Part shown: one piece after another, positions 6,691 to 13,280 of the stretch | How positions within the stretch are numbered: position 1 is the first letter of the stretch | Layout: each line of letters opens with the position of its first letter | Source of the DNA: UKL13-2 sp031370625 | GTDB taxonomy: Bacteria > Pseudomonadota > Gammaproteobacteria > Burkholderiales > Usitatibacteraceae | DNA length: 13,280 nucleotides | Reading direction: 5' to 3' | Assembly: GCA_031370625.1 (NCBI GenBank) | Contig: JANMQR010000306.1 | Coordinates: 1-13,280, forward strand | Notes under the pieces: generated by a model | What the model was told of the DNA's origin: nothing | Seen by the model: the letters and a program-made list of their open reading frames with translations, nothing else | Database searches by the model: none | Translations under genes and position numbers: made by a program

Positions 6691-8928
6691 ATGGCGAGCC
6701 TGCCCCATAGCGCATCACGCGCACCCGAACCGTTTATCGCGAGCGAATCGCGTGTTGTCGAATTCTCATTCCGCGCAATTGTTATGGGTGTGTTGCTCGG
6801 CATGGTGTTTGGTGCGTCTTCACTTTATCTCGTGCTAAAAGTGGGCCTTACGGTCAGTGCCTCGATTCCGGTTGCCGTGATCGCGATTACGCTGTTTCGC
6901 CTGATGTCGAAGATGGGCGGACGTGATTCGACGATTCTCGAAAACAATATTGTGCAAACCGCCGGTTCTGCCGGTGAGTCGATCGCGTTTGGCTTGGGCG
7001 TGACCATGCCCGCGATTCTGATTTTGGGCTTCGACCTTGAAATCGCGCGAGTGATGTTGGTCGGTGTGCTGGGTGGGTTGCTCGGCATTCTGATGATGAT
7101 TCCGCTACGCCGTAGTTTGATTGTCGCGCAACACGACAAGCTCAAATATCCGGAGGGCACTGCCTGCGCAGAAGTGCTGAAAGCGGCGGAGCGGTCGAAG
7201 GCATCGAGTGCGACTAAAACAAGTGACAGCAGCGCCGGTGTCATTTTCCTGGGCTTCGGTGTGGGGCTGTTGTACAAGGCGCTGAACGTGGCGTTCAAAG
7301 GCTGGAAAGATGTACCGGAAAAAGTTTTTGGCGCGCCGTTAAACGGCGGCTCGGTCGGTGCGGAAATTTCGCCCGAACTCCTTGGCGTGGGCTACATCAT
7401 CGGCCCGCGCATTGCCTCCATCATGTGCGCGGGTGGCGTGATGGCTTACTTGTTGCTGATCCCCATGATCAAATTTTTTGGTGATGGCTTGTTAACGCCG
7501 CTCGCGCCTGCCGCCAAACTTATTCACGATATGAGCCCCAACGATATTCGCGGAGCCTATGTGCTGTACATTGGCGCGGGTGCGGTTGCGGCGGGCGGTA
7601 TTGTCAGTTTGTTTCGGGCATTGCCGACGATTTGGCACAGCCTTGGTGCCAGTTTTGCGAGCTTCGGCGGTGCGTCAGCCAAAGACGGCAACAAGCGCAC
7701 CGATCAGGACATTCCGATGAAATGGGTGCTGATCGGTTGCTTCGCGATTGTGATCGTGATTATGCTGGCACCGCCACTGCACATGAATTTTCTGGGCGCG
7801 TTGCTGATTGTTGTTTTCGGATTTTTATTCGCGACGGTGTCATCGCAACTGACCGGCGAGATTGGCTCATCGAGTAATCCGATTTCGGGCATGACAGTCG
7901 CCACGCTGCTGTTCACTTGCCTGATTTTCTTGCTGGTCGGCTGGACGGGCGGGCCTTATTACGTCACCGCACTTTCTGTTGGTGCGATTGTTTGTATCGC
8001 ATCGAGTAACGCAGGCACTACCTCGCAAGATTTAAAAACGGGTTTCCTGGTCGGTGCCACACCGTGCTTGCAGCAGTACGCCATTCTTTGCGGCGCACTC
8101 GCCTCAGCCGTCATACTCGGACCGATTCTGTTGAAGTTAAATGATGCATCCACCGTGTATGTTCCCGCTGCACAGGTCGCGCCGGGATTAAAAACTAACA
8201 TAGGCAGCTTGACCGAAACTGCAACACTGCAAGGCCCTCAAGCCGTAACGGACACGAAAATATATCGCGTGTGGCACAAGACCGATATCACTGGCGGCCC
8301 GGCGGGAAAATATCTGGTGGATGACACCGGGGCTGCGGCTTACTTGGTTGATCCGGGCATAAACGGTACGCACAACAAGCGGCCTGATGGCACGGAGGTG
8401 CGCAAATATGATGCGCCCAAAGCGGTGTTGATGTCATACATTATCAAAGGCATTCTGGATCAACAATTACCGTGGGCGCTGGTGATGTTTGGTGTGGTTA
8501 TCGCGCTCATTCTGGAAATGGCGGGCATCTCATCGTTGCCGTTTGCCGTCGGTGTTTATCTGCCGCTGTCATCATCCGCACCGTTGTTTGTCGGCGGGAT
8601 GGTGCGCTGGCTGGTGGATCGTCGTCGCAATAAGCATCCAAAGTACGCAAACATGAACGAGGAAGAACGCGTTGCTGCCGGTGATCGTGGCCCGGGCGTG
8701 TTGTTGTCATCAGGCTATATTGCCGGTGGCGCGTTGGCGGGCATCATCATCGCGTTTACCGCCGGTGTGCTGACCGATTTTGATAAATCGGTTACCGATT
8801 GGTCAATGGCGCACAATCCGTTTTTTGAAGGTGCGAATGCGGATTTGTTATCAATGTTGCCGTACGCGTTTTTGGTGTTGCTGCTGATTTGGGTGGGGCG
8901 GGAGAAGGCGAGCAACACACGCACTTAG
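6691..8928 (+). CDS. OPT family oligopeptide transporter
   Basis: The 745-residue integral membrane protein belongs to the OPT family of proton-coupled importers of small peptides or metal chelates. Family signatures are clear: VGLTVSASIPVAVI (51-64), NNIVQTAGSAGESIAFGLG (85-103), KLKYPEGTACAEVLKAAE (150-167), TSQDLKTGFLVGATPCLQQ near 450 and SSGYIAGGALAGI near 675. Many hydrophobic helices run along the whole length. A ~100-residue hydrophilic stretch (about 483-580, from LNDASTVYVPAA to RKYDAPKAVL) divides the helices and probably faces outside. The ATG at 6691 has GGAG 8 bases upstream and gives the usual N-terminus; an in-frame ATG at 6652 would add 13 residues and has AGGGG only 3 bases away. 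The substrate cannot be read from sequence. The metal-regulated locus nearby makes a metal chelate conceivable, but nothing links them directly. Confidence 0.93.
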   Translation: MASLPHSASRAPEPFIASESRVVEFSFRAIVMGVLLGMVFGASSLYLVLKVGLTVSASIPVAVIAITLFRLMSKMGGRDSTILENNIVQTAGSAGESIAFGLGVTMPAILILGFDLEIARVMLVGVLGGLLGILMMIPLRRSLIVAQHDKLKYPEGTACAEVLKAAERSKASSATKTSDSSAGVIFLGFGVGLLYKALNVAFKGWKDVPEKVFGAPLNGGSVGAEISPELLGVGYIIGPRIASIMCAGGVMAYLLLIPMIKFFGDGLLTPLAPAAKLIHDMSPNDIRGAYVLYIGAGAVAAGGIVSLFRALPTIWHSLGASFASFGGASAKDGNKRTDQDIPMKWVLIGCFAIVIVIMLAPPLHMNFLGALLIVVFGFLFATVSSQLTGEIGSSSNPISGMTVATLLFTCLIFLLVGWTGGPYYVTALSVGAIVCIASSNAGTTSQDLKTGFLVGATPCLQQYAILCGALASAVILGPILLKLNDASTVYVPAAQVAPGLKTNIGSLTETATLQGPQAVTDTKIYRVWHKTDITGGPAGKYLVDDTGAAAYLVDPGINGTHNKRPDGTEVRKYDAPKAVLMSYIIKGILDQQLPWALVMFGVVIALILEMAGISSLPFAVGVYLPLSSSAPLFVGGMVRWLVDRRRNKHPKYANMNEEERVAAGDRGPGVLLSSGYIAGGALAGIIIAFTAGVLTDFDKSVTDWSMAHNPFFEGANADLLSMLPYAFLVLLLIWVGREKASNTRT

Positions 8929-8933
8929 CTTTT

Positions 8934-11594
8934 CTACAGCATCATCATCACGCGCCGAAGATCATCGTCATCGGGATCGTGGTCTTCAACAAAGCCGAGG
9001 CGTTTCATCAGCGCGAGCATGTCACTGTTGCTCGCGAGTACTTGACCGATGATGGCTTTTATTCCACGACTGCGGGCGATGTCGCAAATCGTTTTCATCA
9101 ACGCTGAGCCGATGCCGCGATTGTGAAAATCATCGGCCACCACCAGCGCGAATTCAGCGGTGATCGCATCAGCGTTGAGCAAATAACGGGTGACGCCGAT
9201 GATGCGCTCGTCCGGTGTGCTGTCGTTAATCGTGGCCACAATCGCCATCTCGCGGTCGTAATCTATCTGCGTGAATCGCGCCAGCAGCATCGGTGACAGC
9301 TCCGCCATCGTTGACAAAAAACGGTAGTAGCGCGCTTCACTCGATAGCCCGCGCACAAACTGTTGCAGCTTGTCGGCGTCTTCCGGACGCACCGCGCGAA
9401 AGCGGCAGTGGAATCCATCGCGGGTGGTGATTTCGTGGGTGAGGGCGTTGGGGTAGGGCAGAATCGCCATGTGCGCATAAGGTGCTTCCGGCTGTACCCG
9501 CGCTTCACGCACTACGGCGCGCGCATCAACGGCTGCAGCACCTTTGTCATCAAGAATAATCGGATTGATATCGAGCTCTTGCAGCTCAGGTAATTCGCAA
9601 ATCATTTCCGACACGCGTAACAAAATGTTTTCCAACGCCTCCACTTTCGCCGGCGGCATGCCGCGCCATGCGCCTAGCACGACTGCGGAGCGCGCTTTTG
9701 CGATCATGCGTCGGGCGAGAAATTGATTCAGCGGTGGCAATGCGACGGAGCGATCATCAATCACCTCGATCATCGTGCCGCCCGCGCCGAAGGTGAGCAC
9801 GGGCCCAAACAATTCGTCGGTGGTCATGCCGACATAAAATTCGCGGCCGTTGCGTTTTGAAATCATGCGCTGAATTGCTGCGCCATCAACCTTCGCCGTT
9901 GGCGCACGCAGTGAAACTTCTTCCAGCATATCGGCAAATACTGCGCGTAATTGCGATCCGGTGCGAACGTTCAACATCACGCCGCCCACATCGGATTTGT
10001 GCGCGATATCAGGTGAATTTATTTTGACCGCGACCGGAAAGCCAATGCGCTGCGCAATCGCGACCGCCTCGTCTGCGGAGTGTGCCACTTCGGTTTTGAC
10101 AACCGGAATATGAAATGCGGCGAGCAATTCCTTCGACTCCGTTTCAGTCAATACATTGCGACCGGAGCCGAGCACGGTCGCGATGAGCGCACGTGCGCTT
10201 GCAACATCAGGCGCATCGTTCAACACGTCCATATTCAGCGGTGGCGGGGTTTGCATCAACATTTGCTGATTGCGATAAAACGCGGCAATGTTGGCGAACG
10301 CATCCACTGCCGCTTCAGGCAAACGAAACACCGGTAGGCCCGCAGCGTTCACCATGCGCCGCGTTTCGCGCACGCGCGTCTCGCCCATCCAGCAGCCGAT
10401 CATGGGCTTGTATATGTTGGGCAGGCTGGCGGTGGCGGCGCGCGCGATGGCATCGGTGTCGATACCGGACTTCGGCGTCACCACCACTAATACGCCATCC
10501 ACATCGGCCGACGCAGCAAGAATTTCAGCGGCTGCCACAAAATCTGCGGCCTCGGCGTGCTCGCCGATATCAATCGGATTTTCGATTGATGGTGCGTGTG
10601 GGAGCTTAGCTTTTAATTGCGCCAATGTCGCCGCGGACAACGCAGGAATATCCACGCCGCGCAGGTAGGCATAGTCAGCCGCCAACACACCCGGCCCGCC
10701 GCCGTTACCTATCACACCAAGTCGATTGCCGACGGGTTTGTAGCGCGAGGCCAAACATTTTGCGGCGGAAAATAATTGCACAAAACTATCCACGCGCACC
10801 GCGCCTGCACGCTCCAGCGCTGCGTCGAAAACATCGTCGCCACCAATCATCGTGCCGGAATGTGTAAGTGCCGCTTGGCGACCACGTTCGCGGCGTCCGG
10901 CTTTCAACACAATAGTCGGCTTGGCGCGCGCAGCGGCGCGTAACGCGCTCATAAAATGTCGGCCGCTGTGAATGCCTTCCATATAGACGACGATGCTTTG
11001 TGTGCGCCCATCCTGGCCTAAAAAATCGAGCACATTGGCGAGATCAAGTCCTTCCGAGCGCCCGGTGGCCACCACCGCTGAAAAACTTACCGCGTTCGAA
11101 TCCGCCCAATCCAGCATTGCTGCCGTTAGCGCACCTGATTGTGACACCAGGGCGAGATTGCCTTCGCCGCGCAAGCTTCCTGCGGTGCAGGCGTTGAGTT
11201 GAAGATGCGGTCGCTGTAATCCGGATGATCCGGGGCCCAGCAAATGAATGCCGTTTTTAGCCGCGATTTCTTTCAATTCTTCGATGTGCTCGGTGGCAAT
11301 GTCGTAAACAATTGCCGCTCTCACGCGGGCCTTGGCTGCGTGCGTGAGCGCTTTGATCACATGCGCGTCACCGACCGCGATTAAGGCGAGATCGGGGCGC
11401 GTGCTGAGGGGACTAAAGAGAGCGCGATCAATCGTAGCAAAGCTGCGCATCGTTGCCTCGATGCGCGTAATCACGCCGCTGAACACGCCTTCCTTTAGTG
11501 CCGCGTTCAGTAAAAGTGAAGACGCAATGTCGTCGCGCGTGTAGACGAGGATCGATTTGGGATCGAATAGCGGGGCGAGGTAGTGGAGTTTCAT
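8934..11594 (-). CDS. Acyl-CoA synthetase (NDP-forming)-like / GNAT acetyltransferase fusion (PatZ type)
   Basis: The 886-residue protein has the domain order of E. coli PatZ (YfiQ, also 886 residues), which acetylates lysines of proteins such as acetyl-CoA synthetase: CoA-binding fold (1-130), succinyl-CoA-ligase-like domains (145-460; SQSGALTAAMLDWAD, GNGGGPGVLAAD at 297-308), ATP-grasp (about 485-700; GFPVAVKINSPDIAHKSDVGG) and C-terminal GNAT (about 725-886; AEFALVV, then HNRGIGSALM, the acetyl-CoA pyrophosphate loop). H245 in ALTHSGT sits where NDP-forming acyl-CoA synthetases have the phosphorylated histidine; PatZ has NTTAG there. The first CoA-binding strand reads ILVYTRD instead of IAVIGAS, and LGPGSSG replaces LGPNxxG. 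The start has no good Shine-Dalgarno but follows the deacetylase stop by 9 bases, so translational coupling is likely. The 3' end stops 5 bases from the convergent OPT gene. Protein acetylation is the expected role. Confidence 0.92.
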   Translation of the reverse strand: MKLHYLAPLFDPKSILVYTRDDIASSLLLNAALKEGVFSGVITRIEATMRSFATIDRALFSPLSTRPDLALIAVGDAHVIKALTHAAKARVRAAIVYDIATEHIEELKEIAAKNGIHLLGPGSSGLQRPHLQLNACTAGSLRGEGNLALVSQSGALTAAMLDWADSNAVSFSAVVATGRSEGLDLANVLDFLGQDGRTQSIVVYMEGIHSGRHFMSALRAAARAKPTIVLKAGRRERGRQAALTHSGTMIGGDDVFDAALERAGAVRVDSFVQLFSAAKCLASRYKPVGNRLGVIGNGGGPGVLAADYAYLRGVDIPALSAATLAQLKAKLPHAPSIENPIDIGEHAEAADFVAAAEILAASADVDGVLVVVTPKSGIDTDAIARAATASLPNIYKPMIGCWMGETRVRETRRMVNAAGLPVFRLPEAAVDAFANIAAFYRNQQMLMQTPPPLNMDVLNDAPDVASARALIATVLGSGRNVLTETESKELLAAFHIPVVKTEVAHSADEAVAIAQRIGFPVAVKINSPDIAHKSDVGGVMLNVRTGSQLRAVFADMLEEVSLRAPTAKVDGAAIQRMISKRNGREFYVGMTTDELFGPVLTFGAGGTMIEVIDDRSVALPPLNQFLARRMIAKARSAVVLGAWRGMPPAKVEALENILLRVSEMICELPELQELDINPIILDDKGAAAVDARAVVREARVQPEAPYAHMAILPYPNALTHEITTRDGFHCRFRAVRPEDADKLQQFVRGLSSEARYYRFLSTMAELSPMLLARFTQIDYDREMAIVATINDSTPDERIIGVTRYLLNADAITAEFALVVADDFHNRGIGSALMKTICDIARSRGIKAIIGQVLASNSDMLALMKRLGFVEDHDPDDDDLRRVMMML

Positions 11595-11603
11595 AGATCT
11601 GAA

Positions 11604-12539
11604 TTAGGCATCAACTGCGCCGATCAATACGCCCACATGTGCGGCTACGCTGCGCGCCAGCGCGGGCAGCGCATAGCCGCCTTCGAGCGTGGAGACGATG
11701 CGTCCGGCTGCGTGGCGATCGGCAACCTCTAATAAGCGCGCGGTGATCCAGGCATAATCGGCCTCGTCCCAGCCCAGGTTGGCCATGTCGTCATCGCGAT
11801 GCGCATCGAATCCAGCCGAGATATAAATTAACTCAGGCTGAAATTTATCCAGCGCGGGTAGCCAACGTTCTTCCACCACCTTGCGCATCGCGTCTCCATA
11901 GGTGCGCGGCGCAAGCGGCACGTTGAGCATGTTGCTGCCCTTCGGAACCTCGCCCAAATACGGATACAGCGGATGTTGGAAAGTGGAGACCATCAGCACC
12001 TCATCATCGCCCGCAAAAATATCTTCGCTGCCGTTGCCGTGGTGTACATCAAAATCAATTAACGCGATTCGTTTTATGCCGTGATGTCGTTGTGCATGGC
12101 GAATCCCGACCGCCACATTATTAAAAATGCAAAAGCCCATCGCCGCGTCACGTTCAGCATGATGACCCGGTGGACGTACTGCGCAGAACACACGCGCCGC
12201 TTCGCCTGACATGACCAAATCTGTGGCGAGCACGGCCGCCCCTGCTGCGTGTCGTGCAGCGGTGAGCGTGTATGCGTTCATGCTCGTATCCGGATCCACC
12301 TGCACATAACCTTGCATGGGCGCCAGCGCTTCGATTTCCGCCAGATGGTGCGCGGTGTGTGCGCGCAGCAATTGCTGCTGGGTTGCGGCCGGTGCCTGGT
12401 AGCTTGGCATCAGATCAAGCAAGCCGTGCGACAACAAATAGTCGTTGATGGCGTCAAGCCGCGCGGGGCATTCGGGATGATCCGCACCCATCACGTGCTT
12501 GCTGAACGACGGATGTGTAATGTAAGCAGTGATGGACAT
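11604..12539 (-). CDS. Histone deacetylase family (AcuC/HDAC-like) zinc deacetylase
   Basis: The 311-residue enzyme has every expected active-site residue of the zinc-dependent histone-deacetylase/AcuC/acetylpolyamine hydrolase superfamily: H126-H127 (RPPGHHAE, proton relay), zinc ligands D164, H166 (DFDVHHGNG) and D245 (SAGFDAHRDD), and Y289 (LEGGY). The N-terminal ITHPSFSKH, then GADHPECPARL, is typical of bacterial class II members. It removes acetyl groups from lysine or from acetylpolyamines in the cytoplasm. The partner gene, 9 bases downstream in the same operon, is a PatZ-type acetyltransferase, so reversal of protein acetylation is the more likely role. In Bacillus, acuA (acetyltransferase) and acuC (deacetylase) form a similar pair controlling acetyl-CoA synthetase. 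The ATG at 12539 is chosen by fit to family N-termini; 12581 would add 14 residues. Neither has a good Shine-Dalgarno. Confidence 0.93.
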   Translation of the reverse strand: MSITAYITHPSFSKHVMGADHPECPARLDAINDYLLSHGLLDLMPSYQAPAATQQQLLRAHTAHHLAEIEALAPMQGYVQVDPDTSMNAYTLTAARHAAGAAVLATDLVMSGEAARVFCAVRPPGHHAERDAAMGFCIFNNVAVGIRHAQRHHGIKRIALIDFDVHHGNGSEDIFAGDDEVLMVSTFQHPLYPYLGEVPKGSNMLNVPLAPRTYGDAMRKVVEERWLPALDKFQPELIYISAGFDAHRDDDMANLGWDEADYAWITARLLEVADRHAAGRIVSTLEGGYALPALARSVAAHVGVLIGAVDA

Positions 12540-12632
12540 GTCAGCGTGGGTTTTATTTAATCTTACCGATGATGCTATCACGCACGCCCGATTGTGCTGC
12601 GTTTGCGATGGCGGCGGCGCGATTGTTTTGAT

Positions 12633-12662
12633 TTGCCCACTCGCGCGACAAGCGAGTAATAT
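12633..12662 (+). promoter_or_regulatory. Candidate promoter with a dyad in its spacer, for the small secreted protein
   Basis: TTGCCC (12633-12638) and TAATAT (12657-12662) are 18 bases apart; each matches the sigma-70 hexamer at 4 of 6. The inverted repeat ACTCGC-N7-GCGAGT (12639-12644 and 12652-12657) fills the spacer almost exactly, a place where a repressor or a twist-sensing activator could act. The start codon is 33 bases further on. The same 156-base gap must also hold the promoter of the minus-strand deacetylase operon, which I could not place. Confidence 0.35.
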
Positions 12663-12695
12663 TTGTAAAATAAAATAATCACGAGGAGAAATATA

Positions 12696-13136
12696 ATGAA
12701 TTTACAGAACCTATATTTACAGACGCTGCGTGGCTTGATTGCCGCTGTTGCGTCCGTTCCCATGTTGCTCAGCGCGCAGACGGCTCCGGCAAATCCCTCG
12801 TCGGAACCGGCAGTACCGACCACGGCAGCCGCACCAGCCAAGACGTTTCGTCCTGGCGTCGTGAAAATAGGCGATGAAATGAAGGAAACATTAGGCCGCG
12901 TCACGGATTTAGACAAGGGCGACAACGGCTGTTTTCTTATTCTTCGCAACGACAAAAACGGTGAGCTGATCGAGCTGGGCAAGATGGAATTTTGCAGCCA
13001 GAAGCAATTGAAGGGCAAGAAAGTCGAGCTGGAGTACAAAATGGAAACCGTGCAAGCCGCATCTTGCTACGGCGATCCGAAATGCAAGAAGACCGAGACA
13101 GTGCCGTTGGTGGTTGGGGTGAAGGTGTTGGAATAA
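12696..13136 (+). CDS. Small secreted four-cysteine protein of unknown function
   Basis: The 146-residue product has a signal peptide (hydrophobic LIAAVASVPMLL, probable cleavage near LSA-QTA, residue 27), then a flexible Pro/Ala/Ser-rich linker (28-50) and a compact C-terminal part (51-146) with C79, C100, C124 and C130, a number that allows two disulfides in the periplasm. The C-terminal part alternates charged and hydrophobic residues (ELIELGKMEF, KKVELEYKMETV, TVPLVVGVKVLE), which suggests a small beta fold. I do not recognise the family. The start is well supported by GAGGAG 8 bases upstream. It is divergent from the deacetylase operon and has no visible terminator; the following 144 bases hold no gene I can support. 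Confidence 0.78.
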   Translation: MNLQNLYLQTLRGLIAAVASVPMLLSAQTAPANPSSEPAVPTTAAAPAKTFRPGVVKIGDEMKETLGRVTDLDKGDNGCFLILRNDKNGELIELGKMEFCSQKQLKGKKVELEYKMETVQAASCYGDPKCKKTETVPLVVGVKVLE

Positions 13137-13280
13137 CGAAGCTGTGCTGCCACATAGAAACTCATCATTAATTCACCGTCATCCCGAGACGCGTTTTGGT
13201 GGGGTGTGGGGTTGGTAAATTACACAAGCGGCGAAAAAAATAAACCAAGCAAAAACGAATAGGGGTGAAAAAAAAATGAT

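Noticed and set aside
8929..8933. Overlapping or shared terminator between the convergent OPT and acetyltransferase genes
   Set aside because: The gap is 5 bases and no hairpin with a T-run is visible on either side.
10193..10609. 138-codon plus-strand open frame inside the acetyltransferase gene
   Set aside because: Arg/Ser/Pro-rich composition typical of antisense frames in GC-rich genes; no motif.
12578..13039. 153-codon minus-strand open frame overlapping the small secreted protein
   Set aside because: Ser/Ile/Leu-rich shadow of the plus-strand gene, which has a strong Shine-Dalgarno and signal peptide.
13258..13280. Possible start of a next gene (ATG at 13276 after AGGGG)
   Set aside because: Only five bases of frame remain in the window, so nothing can be tested.

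Overview
The window carries 54%-like mixed-GC proteobacterial DNA (GC estimated by eye) with ten genes, two of them in clear operons and one cut by the left edge. The gene set is a TonB-dependent receptor, a NikR-family regulator, an ECF sigma with a cupin anti-sigma, an OPT transporter, a PatZ-type acetyltransferase and a secreted small protein. It suggests a Gram-negative bacterium, most likely a gammaproteobacterium; I cannot name the genus. There are no rRNA or tRNA genes, CRISPR arrays or transposases.

Region 1 (1-4885) looks like one metal-uptake locus. A TPR-type secreted protein (partial, minus) lies behind a DUF4331 secreted protein (minus), with a strong terminator hairpin between them. 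Divergent from these is a TonB-dependent receptor (plus). A NikR-family regulator (minus) faces the receptor's 3' end. The 254-base divergent intergenic region contains TTATGA-N16-TCATAC, an 11-of-12 match with exact spacing to the E. coli NikR operator. The NikR-like protein keeps its DNA-contact residues but has lost two of the four nickel-binding ligands and gained a CxxC. The likely picture is a metal-regulated outer-membrane receptor with periplasmic or secreted partners. The metal may be nickel or something else.

Region 2 (4886-6690) holds a multi-hairpin palindromic repeat and a two-gene operon: an ECF sigma factor with an unusual N-terminal tail, followed by a ChrR-like cupin anti-sigma without the usual zinc-finger N-terminus.

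Region 3 (6691-8928) is a single OPT-family transporter gene that ends 5 bases from the convergent region 4 operon.

Region 4 (8934-12539, minus) is a two-gene operon that joins a class II histone-deacetylase-like enzyme to an 886-residue acyl-CoA-synthetase/GNAT fusion of the PatZ type. It pairs a probable writer and eraser of protein lysine acetylation.

Region 5 (12540-13280) has a divergent promoter region, a small secreted four-cysteine protein of unknown function (plus), and about 140 bases of non-coding sequence. In that last stretch I see only an AT-rich end and a possible start codon of a next gene at 13276.
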